DNA of 64,000 nucleotides from NCBI GenBank assembly GCA_036925085.1, contig JAUPFP010000042.1:734045-798044 (forward strand), given 5' to 3'. Of the stretch, positions 12,495 through 23,107 are shown one piece after another. The stretch is from Brachycybe producta (taxonomy: Eukaryota; Arthropoda; Diplopoda; Playtdesmida; Andrognathidae). The notes beneath the pieces were generated by a model. It was not told the DNA's origin. It searched no databases and saw only the letters and a program-made list of their open reading frames with translations. The position numbers and the translations under genes are program-made. Position 1 is the stretch's first letter; every line of letters begins with the position of its first letter.

Positions 12495-13646
12495 CTATGA
12501 CACGACTTGCATCAAGAATTCTTGAATGAGATAAGGACAGACGTCGGCCTCCCATGAATAACCCTTTAGATCCATTGCGAGCACCTTTTAAAAATGAAAC
12601 AAAAATACTTTTATTCATAAATGTAGATTTTGTAGACGAAACTCTCCTCTCTCTCTCTCGTCAAAACGTGTGTTTAACGAGCAGCATCATCATCATCAAT
12701 ATTAACATAAAATAAACAATATTATTACTATATTATTAATATAATAATAATATTGTTTTAGATCTCTAACTAGGGGTTTTCACATAAAATAAATAACGCA
12801 AAAACTCAAGTTGAAACTTTCTTCTTCAATTTTGAGGAATAGATGACCACCACACCATATTGGTACAACCTAGATCTCTAGGTAAAGATCAAGGTGCCTT
12901 ATTACACCCCACAACGCATCAAATCGAGCATCGTTTTCCCATAGACGTTGTCGTTCGCATATTTGCAATCTGTGAATCAAAAATGTCAAGACTCGATGTT
13001 GCATTACTAAGTTACCGCTATGTGGCGCCACAAACAACCGAGCTATAAATAAAACGAATGGTTCCAAGTTCAAACTACAAAGTTTGTCCATAAAAATTTT
13101 CATTTGAACAGAAATTGTTTTCTTTCGATTTTCTTATCTGAATTTTAAAATAGGCCATTTTTTCTGAACTGATATGAAGCGAGGATCTTCCGATTACTGA
13201 TATCACTATAGAAACCAAATCAATTTAAACTTCTCCTTTCAATATACACACACACACAATGATAAAACTTTGTTACAAGGTGCGTTCGCAAACACAGAAA
13301 TGATTACCGAAGGCGGCGGCGTCGAAGGATGAGGGTGGGGGAGGGTTGGAAAGTTAAATTTAAAAGAGGATGAAAGAAGACAAATTAATTGATAATGGTT
13401 AGAAAATTATTTTGGGTCGAATTGATCTGTTCAATAAATGAAAACCAATCAATTTTCCTTCTTCATCGATTATCTCTGAAAATATCATCAAAAATGTAAA
13501 TGTTCTTTTAACAATTTCTTTTTACCTTTTTCACGAATTCCTCCAAATTCTTCTATGGAAAGCTTTTCTGCTAGTTCCGAAAGACTTCCATTAACATGTT
13601 GCGAGTTACGAAATGTGTGCGAAATTCTTCGCCGCAACCTTTTCAT
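12495..13646 (-). CDS. CDK17: CDK17-like PCTAIRE kinase, N-terminal exons only
   Basis: Two exons of a cyclin-dependent kinase of the PCTAIRE group are visible: 13646-13526 and 12584-12495. The start ATG at 13646 has an in-frame TGA two codons upstream. The first exon encodes about 40 residues with a basic start (MKRLRRRIS), then SQHVNGSLSELAEKLSIEEF. This closely matches the N-terminus of animal CDK17, where a basic RRxS segment is followed by SLSELAE and IEE. It ends with donor GTAAAA in phase 1; the second exon begins after AAAG in the matching phase and encodes GSKGLFMGGRRLSLSHSRIL, ending at donor GTAAGA, again phase 1. The kinase domain itself is not in the window and should lie left of position 1, so the gene is partial. 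PCTAIRE kinases act in vesicle transport and neuronal differentiation. CDK16 or CDK18 orthology is possible, because invertebrates often have one gene for the group. Confidence 0.7.
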
Positions 13647-16092
13647 GACTCACAACCGCAAGCAACACACACACACACTCACACGACCCCGTTCTCTCTC
13701 TCTCTCTCTCTCTTTCCCTCTATTCGTACGCGCGGAACAATAATAATAAACGGCACACCACGTGTTGTTTTGTAAACAAATTTGTTGGCGATGTAGACAA
13801 GAAGCGAAACACACAAAGAAATCACCTGAAAAACACGAAAACACTAAATGAAACGACTGATTGAAAAAAACAATATCACAAGTGACAAAAAAAAAATTCT
13901 TCAAATATGCCACCTTCGTTACACTTTCGTAACGCACAAAAGTGAAGTAGTTTATAGATATCATATAATATAAAAGGGGCCTGGAGGGTAGATTTACAAA
14001 GGGGAAAGAGTAATGGGATTGGAGTAGGGAGAGAAAAGTGGTGCTCAAGAATATGGCACGCGAGCCACAGTAGAAACAAAAGGGCCAACAAAAAAAAAGG
14101 GGGGGGGGCGAGCCACGAAGTATTATTCTAATATAAAACTGACAATATTATGCGTTTCGAAACCAACTTTTTAAAAAAAAAACTTGAAAAATGTTTTATA
14201 AACTAAAAGAGTAACTGAATATGGCTCGGATGTTTATGCAATATCAAAAGCAAATGTTTCTCAATATGTGGCTCAAGTGTCAATTGTGACGTTATCATTA
14301 TCATCATTAGATCAACTGAAATTATGCTTTTTCTAATCGAAAAAAGAGAGGCTAGATATCTGGTTACTATCAGTTGTCAACTTGAAAGTTCTATCCTCTA
14401 ACCAGTGTTTTTGATTTAAAAAATCATAATTGATGGTTGATCTAAACTGGATTGTTACCTCCCAATTGGCTCTTCGGCCACATACTTGAGAACCATTTGT
14501 TTTGATATTGCATAAAAATCCGAGCCCTAATCATATCTTAAAACAATAAACTTTGTAAATTATTACAGTTTATTAGACGATTTATTACCGACATTTCGTT
14601 CAAGTGAAAGAAAACCAAAATATCCTTTCTAGTTTTTTTAAAAACACATCAATGTCCTTTTACAGTTACTTCTGAAATACATATTATTCTAACTGTTCTC
14701 TTTTATTTGCATATTTTGCAGTTATTGTCCTATAAAGCGCCTTAATTATAAGCGTTAATTTTAGTAATAACAGATTTTTATAGAATTTTTACGGAAACAA
14801 CTATTGTAATACGAAAATATGATCTTCCAATTAACATCTATAAAGAAGAAGAATGTGGTGGCACTCTGCCAGATTTCCATTGTCATTGTTGTGTTTGTTA
14901 TTATCGTCGGCACACCTTGCAAAAAGAGGTTGGTCACATGTGACTTATGAGGGCGGGAGGAAACAAGAGAGAAAGGGAAACAGACACACATCAAAAAAGG
15001 GAATCGATGAAATTGAAAGTAGTTAGATAAAGGGGACGATGGTGTTGGTGTTTGGGGGGGGGGGGAGTGTGGTGGTGCGGGGGAGGAAGGGGGGGTGTGA
15101 AAGTGGGTAGAAGTAATGGCAAAATAGGAAAAGGAGAAGATATGGGGTGGAGGTGACTCATGCAACATAAGGACAAGGGTGCGCCATAGAGAGGCTAGCT
15201 TATCTTTCACTCCCACTCATCCTCCCCCAAGTTGTCATCCTTATCACCTGTCAACCAATCAAATGTCAATATCGAATCGATAACTCCGCCCACCTCCCTT
15301 CTTCCAATATACAATTTTCATATAAATCGGTTTCTCTTCTGACAAAATTTTTTATTAAAATTTATTAAAAATAAAATTAAAATGTTTTTCAAGTTTGAAT
15401 TTCATTCAATATATTGATTTGTAATAAAAAAAAAAATTCTATTCCCGAATAATGATTTGAGTACAAACTTTTACTTCTTATTTAAAATAAAATTTGCTAA
15501 TTAATATAATTTCGTTTTCAATTATTAATTGTCCTTTTGATTATTAATTATTATATCAAATTTAATGTCTATTAATTAAATTGTATATTTTATAAGACAA
15601 CAATAAATTTGAACAACTTCCAATTTGGTCAAATAAAAATTGAAAGGGGTTTCAAAAAAAGACAAGGACAATACCACACGCAAACACGACTTCCGGTTAC
15701 ACTTCCGTTTCAACTTATTGAGGCCAATTTACAAAAATACAAAGGTCCTTTTTAGTTTCAGTATTACATCACCAATAAACAGTTACATGACGTCAAGAAA
15801 TTAACAAAAACTTTTAACTTCATTATAGGCTTCATAAAGTAATAAAAGATAAAAAAAAAAAAATTCAAACTGAAAACTTAAATAAAAAACTTTAATTTTT
15901 TTTAAAGAATTAAAAAAAAACCCACCTGTTTCTAACAATTTCCATTAATTTTTATCTGAAACAAACTGAAACCAGAAATAAACTATGCTGAATTTCAATC
16001 AAAATCTATCTTATTCTAATCAGCGTCAAGTTTAGCATCATACTACAATTAAAAATGCAAATAAAAGTGTTTTAAAAACTTCAGAAACTTAC
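13647..16092. other. Upstream of the kinase start; non-coding
   Basis: No coding exon is supported. It holds CA and CT microsatellites (13669-13722), a GGGGGGG run near 14100, one copy of MITE family B (14222-14529) and a G-rich, purine-rich block at 15050-15115. Minus-strand frames at 14761-15216 are low-complexity proline/serine translations of this block. Confidence 0.5.
14222..14529. mobile_element. MITE family B, copy 1
   Basis: The ends are inverted repeats: left 'ggctcggatgtttatgcaat' and right 'attgcataaaaatccgagcc'. The interior holds 'aatatgtggctcaagtgtca', an ATC-rich tract and 'ctatcagttgtcaacttgaa'. A diverged copy is at 19005-19320 and a third starts at 63860. About 308 bp; no coding capacity. 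The superfamily is not clear from the ends. Confidence 0.75.
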
Positions 16093-16160
16093 CTCAACAT
16101 GGAAGCCACCATATTTGCAGTTAGAAGTTCAACAAGGGACAGGAGAAAAACAAATCGCAT
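16093..16160 (-). other. Possible 5' exon
   Basis: On the minus strand an ATG at 16160 opens a short hydrophobic frame (MRFVFLLSLVELLTANMVAS) ending at a consensus donor, GTAAGT, at 16092. In this phase it does not join in frame with the CDK17-like exon at 13646, which has its own start. It could be an untranslated 5' exon of that gene, the first exon of an unseen gene, or chance. Confidence 0.25.
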
Positions 16161-16424
16161 TACAAGGCCATCACACAACCACCCACTAAAGTGACTCACA
16201 ATTACGTACGGTTCACATACGTGATAATGACACTCTTAATGAGAAGTTTGTTAAATGCAGCGAACCTAGCGACAAGCACTAAAACCAACATATCGATATT
16301 ACCTTTATAAAATTCAACCAATAACTAATCGATATAACAATATAGCAACACATCGATAAAAATACTTTAAACTAAAAAAATTTTAACTTATAAAATAAAT
16401 TTATAAATCTACATTTTAATGTGG

Positions 16425-16795
16425 TTTTAAAGTGTGAACTAGCCTATCAAACTCTTAATTATTCTGTCTTTCTTCTAGAAACTAGAGAGGTTGCTCAATC
16501 CTTTGAGGAGCGTTTTCAAGTTGATATTTTTTAAAATAAACTTTATGCCAGTCTTAAAATGACCCAACTTTAAGCACACGATATTTTTTTTTTAATTTTT
16601 GTATAATAAAAAGTTTATTTTGAAAGAATTCAACATGAAAAATGCCATGAAGTGATTCAGCCACTTTTCGGCACACATTCGGCAACTTTCTAGTTTCTAA
16701 CGATTTCAATTTCTTCTTAATGTTGCTTTTCTGAAACCCTGAATAATCATAGTTCGAAAATCAAAATGTACCATAGAACATTTTAAAGCAACAAT
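16425..16795. mobile_element. MITE family A, near-full copy
   Basis: Both arms are present: 'ttctagaaactagagaggt' on the left and 'caactttctagtttctaac' on the right, enclosing the shared centre 'aaataaactttatgccag' and 'aaaagtttattttgaaag'. Outer ends read 'ttttaaagtgtgaacta' and 'agttcgaaaatcaaaat'. Confidence 0.75.
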
Positions 16796-17559
16796 TTAGA
16801 ATACCCATTTGTAAACTGTCTTAATTTTAGTAAACTGTAAATAAAAGAATTTTCCTTATTAATTAATACAGTATATAATTAAAATTTGTTTCATGTTAGC
16901 AAGGAAATAAATTTAATTTTGTAATTACAAATAAATGATAACATTATTATTAACAATACCAGAGTGGAATTAAATTATATTACAATTATACAAACAAAAT
17001 GAGGAATTAATAATTATACCTTCACAACTGCATTTCGATGGGATCGAATTAAGTAAATAAAAAAAAAAAATTGCACATTAAACATTCAACCATTAATTGT
17101 GCATCCAAATTAATGACGACAAATACACAGAAATACAACACTGAAGTGACACAAACACGAATTCTTGCAAATGCAAGAAAAATAATTTCTTACTTAATTT
17201 GACACATTAACAAAACAAGTAAAAAAATAACCCTTTTTTGTTTCACGTTTTTTTTTAAAACCGTTTAAAATCCGGTTTATAATAAACAAAAATAATAATC
17301 TGACACTAATAACGGTTTACAAAATAAACCGATAAATATTTTACGTCCCTAAAAAGACTACGAAATGAGCATCAAAAAATGACTTAATTTCTCTCGTCGT
17401 AGCGACCGATTAACAACATTTGGAAATGTTCTAAAAGAGGAATATCTATGTGTTGTGGAATGCTATTATTTACATGGCAAACAAAGAGTAAACAGAAATA
17501 AGAAAAAAGACGACGACGACAAAACACGAAGAAAAAAAAGAGAAAAGAAAAACCTCTTT

Positions 17560-17901
17560 TCAGTCGACTTTAGTCGCTTTCGTTCCATTGACTTCCATCG
17601 AAATGGGTTTCTTCGGACTCGAAACCGAACTCGATAAGAGGAACCTAGGAATGCTAAACACTTCGGTAAAGACTAGAGTTCCAAGAAAAACTAAGCCAGT
17701 GCCGGCCCAATGAACCGTCGTGAAGGGATTACTGAAGTAAACTATAGAAAGAATGAGGCTCACGAATTTCCTTAGCGTCACGGCCAATGTGACAGTTAGA
17801 GACGAACATTCTGCCGACAACATGAAAGCCGAAGTCGAACATACATAAGTGATAGACGAAAGTTAAAGAGAACAATCTTTTGAACAAAAAATATGACTGA
17901 T

Positions 17902-17989
<88 letters not shown>

Positions 17990-20900
17990 AAGTAATTCTC
18001 ATAATTACGTGTTTCACTCATTGCAATTGTAATGACTCATTATGATCGTAACGAGTAAAACACGTATTTTTTAACAGCACATCAATTAACAGCAATTATT
18101 CTTTTAATAACAAATATTTCGATCTTTTCATTTAGTTTTAATTTACTGTTCTTGTTCCTGAAATGCTTGTCAAATTGCTGTTAATAGTGTCTCTACAACT
18201 CAAAATCAGCTGTTTGAAAACTAAAAGGATATTTTGTGACGACATTTCCAATCAAATATACCCACATATTTGGCATCGTAATTCCTAAGGTAGGAACCAG
18301 CATTGGATCTTTTGAACATAAAAATACGAAATAGAATTAACCACCACCAAATAAACAGATTCGTAAATTTAAAAAAAACTCACCCGATTTGTTAAACATT
18401 ACTGCACGATTGTAAATATCTTTGCTTAAAATTAGAAATCCGGGCAGCGGCAACGCATGCTGTTCGTTCAAACGAACAAAATAAAAAAGAGCAAGCATTG
18501 TAATGAGAAAACGAGATTTCGACGTTAAGTGTCGTTCAAATACAAACCGAATAAAAGAGAGCTTCTTTTGGATTCTTTCCAAATTCCAAAGACAGAGATT
18601 CCTGATAGATTCCCATCCGAGCCGACAAAAACAGCGACAAAGTCATAAGTACGACTCCGATGGTCCAGATGAAAAGATCGTAAACGCTGTCTTTGCTAAC
18701 CGGTTCGTCGGGATGATTCTAATAAACGAAAAGTAGTTGTGGATTTTGCAACAATTAGCCACACACGTTACTTGCAACGTTTAGACTTGTAGGATTAATC
18801 ATACGTTAAAAACGCAGATCTAATAAGTTATAACTACAATCACTGCGTTCTAACTTGAAAGCTTGTTTTTTTCTTTCAAGATCTAAATCATTCCTTTTCT
18901 ATCAAAATTGATACAAACCTTAGGTTTTAGCCCAAACCCCCCCCTCTGACGTCACAAGCTTCAACACACAGCGCAGTGACTGCAATCATAGGCATTTCAT
19001 CACAGATGCGATTATTAGGTTTCGAATTTTTATGAAATATCAAGGCGATGTTTCTCACTCTGTGGCCCAAGTACCAATTGTGAAATAATCATCATCATCA
19101 TCATCATCATCATCATTAGAGCGACTGCAAATATGCTTTTTTCAAATCTTAAAGGCTGATTAGACGATAGATGTCCGGTTACTATCAGTTGTCAACTAGA
19201 AAGTTAAAGCCTCTAACAAGTTTTTGATTGAAAAAAAAAACCCCCTTCGTTACTTGACAATTGGCCCTTGGGTCACAGATTGAGAAACATTTGATTGATA
19301 TTGCATAAAAATGCTAGTGCTAATGAGTAACAATAAACGAGACCAATATATGAACCGATACTTACGATGTATTTACCCGATTCGAAAGTACAAGTAGCAA
19401 CACCAACCGTAATCATAAATACAGAAATGTATTTAGATAACGAATACCTTTTGAGAAAACAACAAAAAAGATGGAATTAAAAAAAGTCGAAATCAACTAA
19501 AAAAAAATCAATAAAATCAACTAAAAACCAGTTACCGCCTTTTTAAGATGATGATTCCAAGAACCATACTTGTTATTAATGAACCCTATTTTTTTTTAAA
19601 AAAAAAAAAAAACAAGAATTAACAATTATTCTTGAGAACACCGATCCCGAATACACAAAACACGAATTCGCTCCATCCCTCCATCCCCTCTATCGAAGTT
19701 AAACCTCCCATCATGTATAAATAACAGTCATACCTTATTTAACGATAGTTTATGCGTTCCTGAAAATAGTATCGCTAATCATCATCAACCAAGCGATGAA
19801 ACCAATACAAATGTGAAGGCGGTTCAATACTAACTAAATAAGAATTTGGTCAAACTACGTTATAACGAGGTATCGTTCTACACAGGTAACGTTAAGCGAG
19901 GTATAACTGTACTTAGAAAAGCAGAGAACATTTTCTAAATAAACTTCTTCCTCATTGTTTTTCTTTGAAGTTGTCGCAAATTTAAAATTCAATTCAAAAC
20001 ATGACAAATTTCTGAACTGAAGACATTTAATTTGATTTCTATCATCTTTGTTTTTATTATTCCAATCGTTGTTTTATTTAAATTAATGCACCTCAAAATA
20101 ACAGTAAAAAAAAAAAACCAGTTTCTTCTTATTTTCTTCTCTCTTTTTGTGAAGTTTTCGTATTTGTTTCTTACCGATCTGAATATCATGTGAAGCGGCA
20201 TCGAGATGTTGAAATTAAGTACGAGGTTATTGAGCACACTCGTAACAAAGACGAACATGACCAGCATTACATACTTCCTATAAATATTATAAACATAAAT
20301 ATTAAAACAAAAGCATGTAATAATTATGAAAAGGCCTGAAAAATTGTCTTTCTTGAACACACACCTTATGGGTACGACAGGTTTCTTGCTTCCGAATTGA
20401 ATTGTGAAGATGAGACCTTCTAGTGCGATGAATAAGAACCGAAAAAAAGTTATTATGTTTCCGCTGCCGGGATCAGTCCTTTTCAGAAAGAGAAAAATAA
20501 TTCAATTAAACAGAAAACTCTAGAAAAAGTAACTCGTATTCACATGGAAATGGTTTCAATAATGCGCCCCCCAACAATTCCCTTATTTACATTATTAGCC
20601 AGAGTGGCTTAAAGTGTAAACGCACCATCGAACTCTGCTTGTTCTGTCTTTCAAAAGAGCAAAATTAAAAGAAACTAGAAAGTGTTTTAGAAACTAGAAA
20701 GGCAGAAAGAAGTAGCTTAATCACTTCAAAGGTTGATAACTTTTAAAAAGAAGCTTTATATGCGAGTTTCAAATCACAATAGTTTTTAATTTTTGTCCAT
20801 AAAAAGTTTATTTTGAAAGATATCAAACATGAAAATGCTCTTGAATGATTGAGCAATCGTTCTCATTTCTGACACTAAAAAAAAAAAGAATGTCAATTGA

Positions 20901-22305
20901 ATAAAGTTATTCCTGAAATATAATTAATCAGAGTTCGTAAAATATTTGAAGTTAGCACCACTGTTAAAATATGTAAATTATAAAGTAAACAATTATAATA
21001 GAATTCCGAGTATTTCTGCGTTTTAGAACCAACATCAAGTCGAAATTGAAACTTGAAAGAAACAAGAAGTGTAAAATGAATCAATTAACGACGTTGAGTG
21101 GCAATTTCAAAATCTCAAATGTTTTTATGAATTCAAAGTTGAAACAAACGTCTTCAAATAAACATGGAAACATCGGAACAAACCGGAAATTTCGTTACTT
21201 TCAAACTGTTTTAATTTTATTTTTAAAACACATTTACATGATTCAGTTAACTCTTCTAGTTTCTTGTACATTTTAAAAACTTTCAAAACGGGAGACTAAC
21301 TTGTGACCTATTAACTTCATTTTAATGTACTTCTTCCTAACCGGACTTCAACAGTTTGTATTAAAAACAACTTATGCCGCGTTTCTAGTTAGCATTTATG
21401 TCGGGGGGGGGGGAAAACAATGCGTTAAATGCGGTCTACAAACGCGGCATTACTCAAAACAAAACAAATTTTATTCGTTTTAAAACTGCATTTATCTTTT
21501 TATTGAATTAGCTCATTTGTCATAAAAACAGGCTTTGTCGCTTTGGAAATCTTAAACGAGAAGGGAAATTGTATTCAAGTCAAATTTTATTTACATTAAA
21601 CACACAAGTCATCCCCCCCCCCTCCCCTCCCCTCCCCTCCCCTCCCCTCCTCCAACCCGTTCATTTGAATGCAAAAAATTCCATTCTTATGCCGTATTTA
21701 TAGACGTCATTTCACGATCACGTCCTCTACAATTTTCTATTCATTCAATTCGGCGCCGCTTAGCCTCTATTCAGGAGATTGTACAGCTTTTTCACCTTAT
21801 TCTCTCATTAGACCATAGATGGTCTAAGCATCCTATATACCAACTCCATAGGTTTACACTTGGAGGCTAGCGGCTGTTAATCGAAAGAATACATAAAAAT
21901 CACGACTATAAACGCAGCATAACCCTTTACACAACAAGGTGACGTCACAGTAACAGAGAAAATAAAACCACCCCTTATTGAAAAGCATGCGTTTTCGTTG
22001 CCAAAAAACAATACATTTATTTTTTAAAAAAAAAACCCCAACGACTATTTAAAAACAGCTGATCGACAGACGAAACATGACGTCATCACGCATTTTGCCA
22101 ACATCAAAGGAATCTCAAGGCTAAAACATAATTTCTCACCGAGATTTTTTTTAATATTTTTTAAACAAAATGGTAGAATTTTAATAAATAATTTACAGAG
22201 AGAGAGAGAGAGAGAAAATGAGACTTACTTTATTAGTAGCTCTAAAAAGACGACGTCGCTACAACATCCGGCGAAAAGAAAAGTCGTCGCCAAAATAGGA
22301 TTCAT
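17560..22305 (-). CDS. SLC35B4: SLC35B4-type UDP-xylose/UDP-GlcNAc transporter
   Basis: Nine exons give a 345-residue protein, close to the 331 of human SLC35B4, a Golgi/ER antiporter that imports UDP-xylose and UDP-N-acetylglucosamine for glycosylation. Exons (minus): 22305-22229, 20478-20365, 20277-20175, 19585-19536, 19447-19366, 18718-18548, 18459-18384, 18308-18233, 17848-17560. All phases agree. Family landmarks in order: FLFAGCCSDVVFLELL at the N-terminus, GSGNIITFFRFLFIALEGL, NISMPLHMIFRSGSL, MVLGIIILKRRYS, SARMGIYQESL, HALPLPGFLILSKDIYNRAV, MPNMWVYLIGN, YVCSTSAFMLSAECSSLTVT and VTLRKFVSLI with NPFTTVHWAGT. The protein is a ten-helix membrane protein of the UAA transporter family. Intron 8 (18232-17849) is not GT-AG but AT-AC (see separate entry). 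The C-terminal tail (after about residue 315) is polar and lineage-specific. Next gene upstream on the same strand is the SOD. Confidence 0.95.
17849..18232 (-). other. U12-type AT-AC intron in SLC35B4
   Basis: No GT-AG choice joins exons 8 and 9: a TAA stop in the required frame is followed by no AG before the conserved YVC codons. An AT-AC choice works exactly. The intron starts ATATCCTTTT, the textbook U12 5' splice site, and ends CTATCAC, preceded by TTCTCTTTAAC, a good match to the U12 branch site TTCCTTAAC, about 13 bases before the end. The resulting junction reads VVTNYVC, aligned with IITQYVC in human SLC35B4. The intron is 384 bp and contains an 80-bp TA microsatellite. Confidence 0.85.
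17904..17983. repeat. (TA)n microsatellite, ~40 units
   Basis: An uninterrupted TA run of about 80 bp within the SLC35B4 U12-type intron. Confidence 0.95.
19005..19320. mobile_element. MITE family B, diverged copy 2
   Basis: Same layout as the copy at 14222: 'tttttatgaaatatcaagg', 'ctgtggcccaagtacca', an ATC run (9 units), 'ttactatcagttgtcaact', and a right end 'gatattgcataaaaatgc'. It lies in SLC35B4 intron 5. Confidence 0.65.
19725..19909. mobile_element. Tigger/pogo-like MITE
   Basis: The ends are inverted: left 'cagtcataccttatttaacg', right 'cgttaagcgaggtataactg'. CAG...CTG termini with this type of 'atacctcgcttaacg' sequence are typical of short Tigger-like (Tc1/mariner, pogo clade) elements. 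About 185 bp, no coding capacity; in SLC35B4 intron 3. Confidence 0.6.
20600..20960. mobile_element. MITE family A, full copy
   Basis: Starts 'ggcttaaagtgtaaacgcac', runs through 'tagaaactagaaaggc', the centre 'aaaaagtttattttgaaag', and 'tgattgagcaatcgttc', ending 'atcagagttcgtaaaat'. It lies in SLC35B4 intron 1, which it partly accounts for. Confidence 0.75.
21611..21650. repeat. (CCCCT)n microsatellite
   Basis: A pyrimidine-only run of CCCCT units after an eight-C run, in SLC35B4 intron 1. Confidence 0.9.
21690..21915. mobile_element. Possible MITE with 'tttatag' ends
   Basis: Left 'tgccgtatttatagacgtc', right 'gactataaacgcagcat'; the interior 'gccgcttagcctctattc' and 'ggaggctagcggctgttaat' are inverted relative to each other. 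Related to 6155-6395 and perhaps to 51990-52200. Confidence 0.45.
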
Positions 22306-23107
22306 TCTTGTGATTAATAAATTAAATGCTGCTCTAAATTACGGCACTTTTAAGTCCTGTTGATGCTCCGTTTCCGTTACGATCTCTAAATAAACTATTA
22401 TTTCTTAAAAGTTACAAATGAAGACAACGATCAGTTAAAAGAAAAGTACCGAAATGAAGAGACAAAATGAACAGAAAACCGCCGCTATTTATAACAAATG
22501 CACAACGTGGAACAGGGCGCCATCTTGACTCGCTAAACTCAAAACGTGATATACTCTTATACAGAAATGTATACCCAACACTAAAACTTCCACGTCGCCA
22601 TTATGTGTCCATTTTCTAACTGCTAATATTTTTTTAAAATGAGACAGAATCAAACAAATGTCAAATTTACGTAGTTAAATTCCTCAAAAATAAGTAATTT
22701 TTAATAATTTACTACAATTCGTTGCTATTTATTGTTCAGAACGCTTTTTTTTTGGTAAATTGCAAACGTTTTTAGAAAAAGCTTTAAGACACAATATGGC
22801 CGCTATCTTTGCTAGATAAATACATGTTTGATAAATTAAGAATAAAAGCTTTTGCTGTTATTGCTAAACAGTGACACGAACTCAAATAATTTTCAAATTT
22901 ACAAACAGAAACAACTAGGATACTAATAGCTATAAATTACAAATAATAAGGACATTTACAATAAAATAAAATACTTTTATTATAGAGAAGATAATAAATA
23001 AATGTAAATAAAATGTCGTATCGTTTATTCAACTGGAAATAAAACAGTTAAAAGTAGAACTAACATGTTCATCATGTATTTATTTTATTTTATTGCAAAT
23101 GGCGGTT

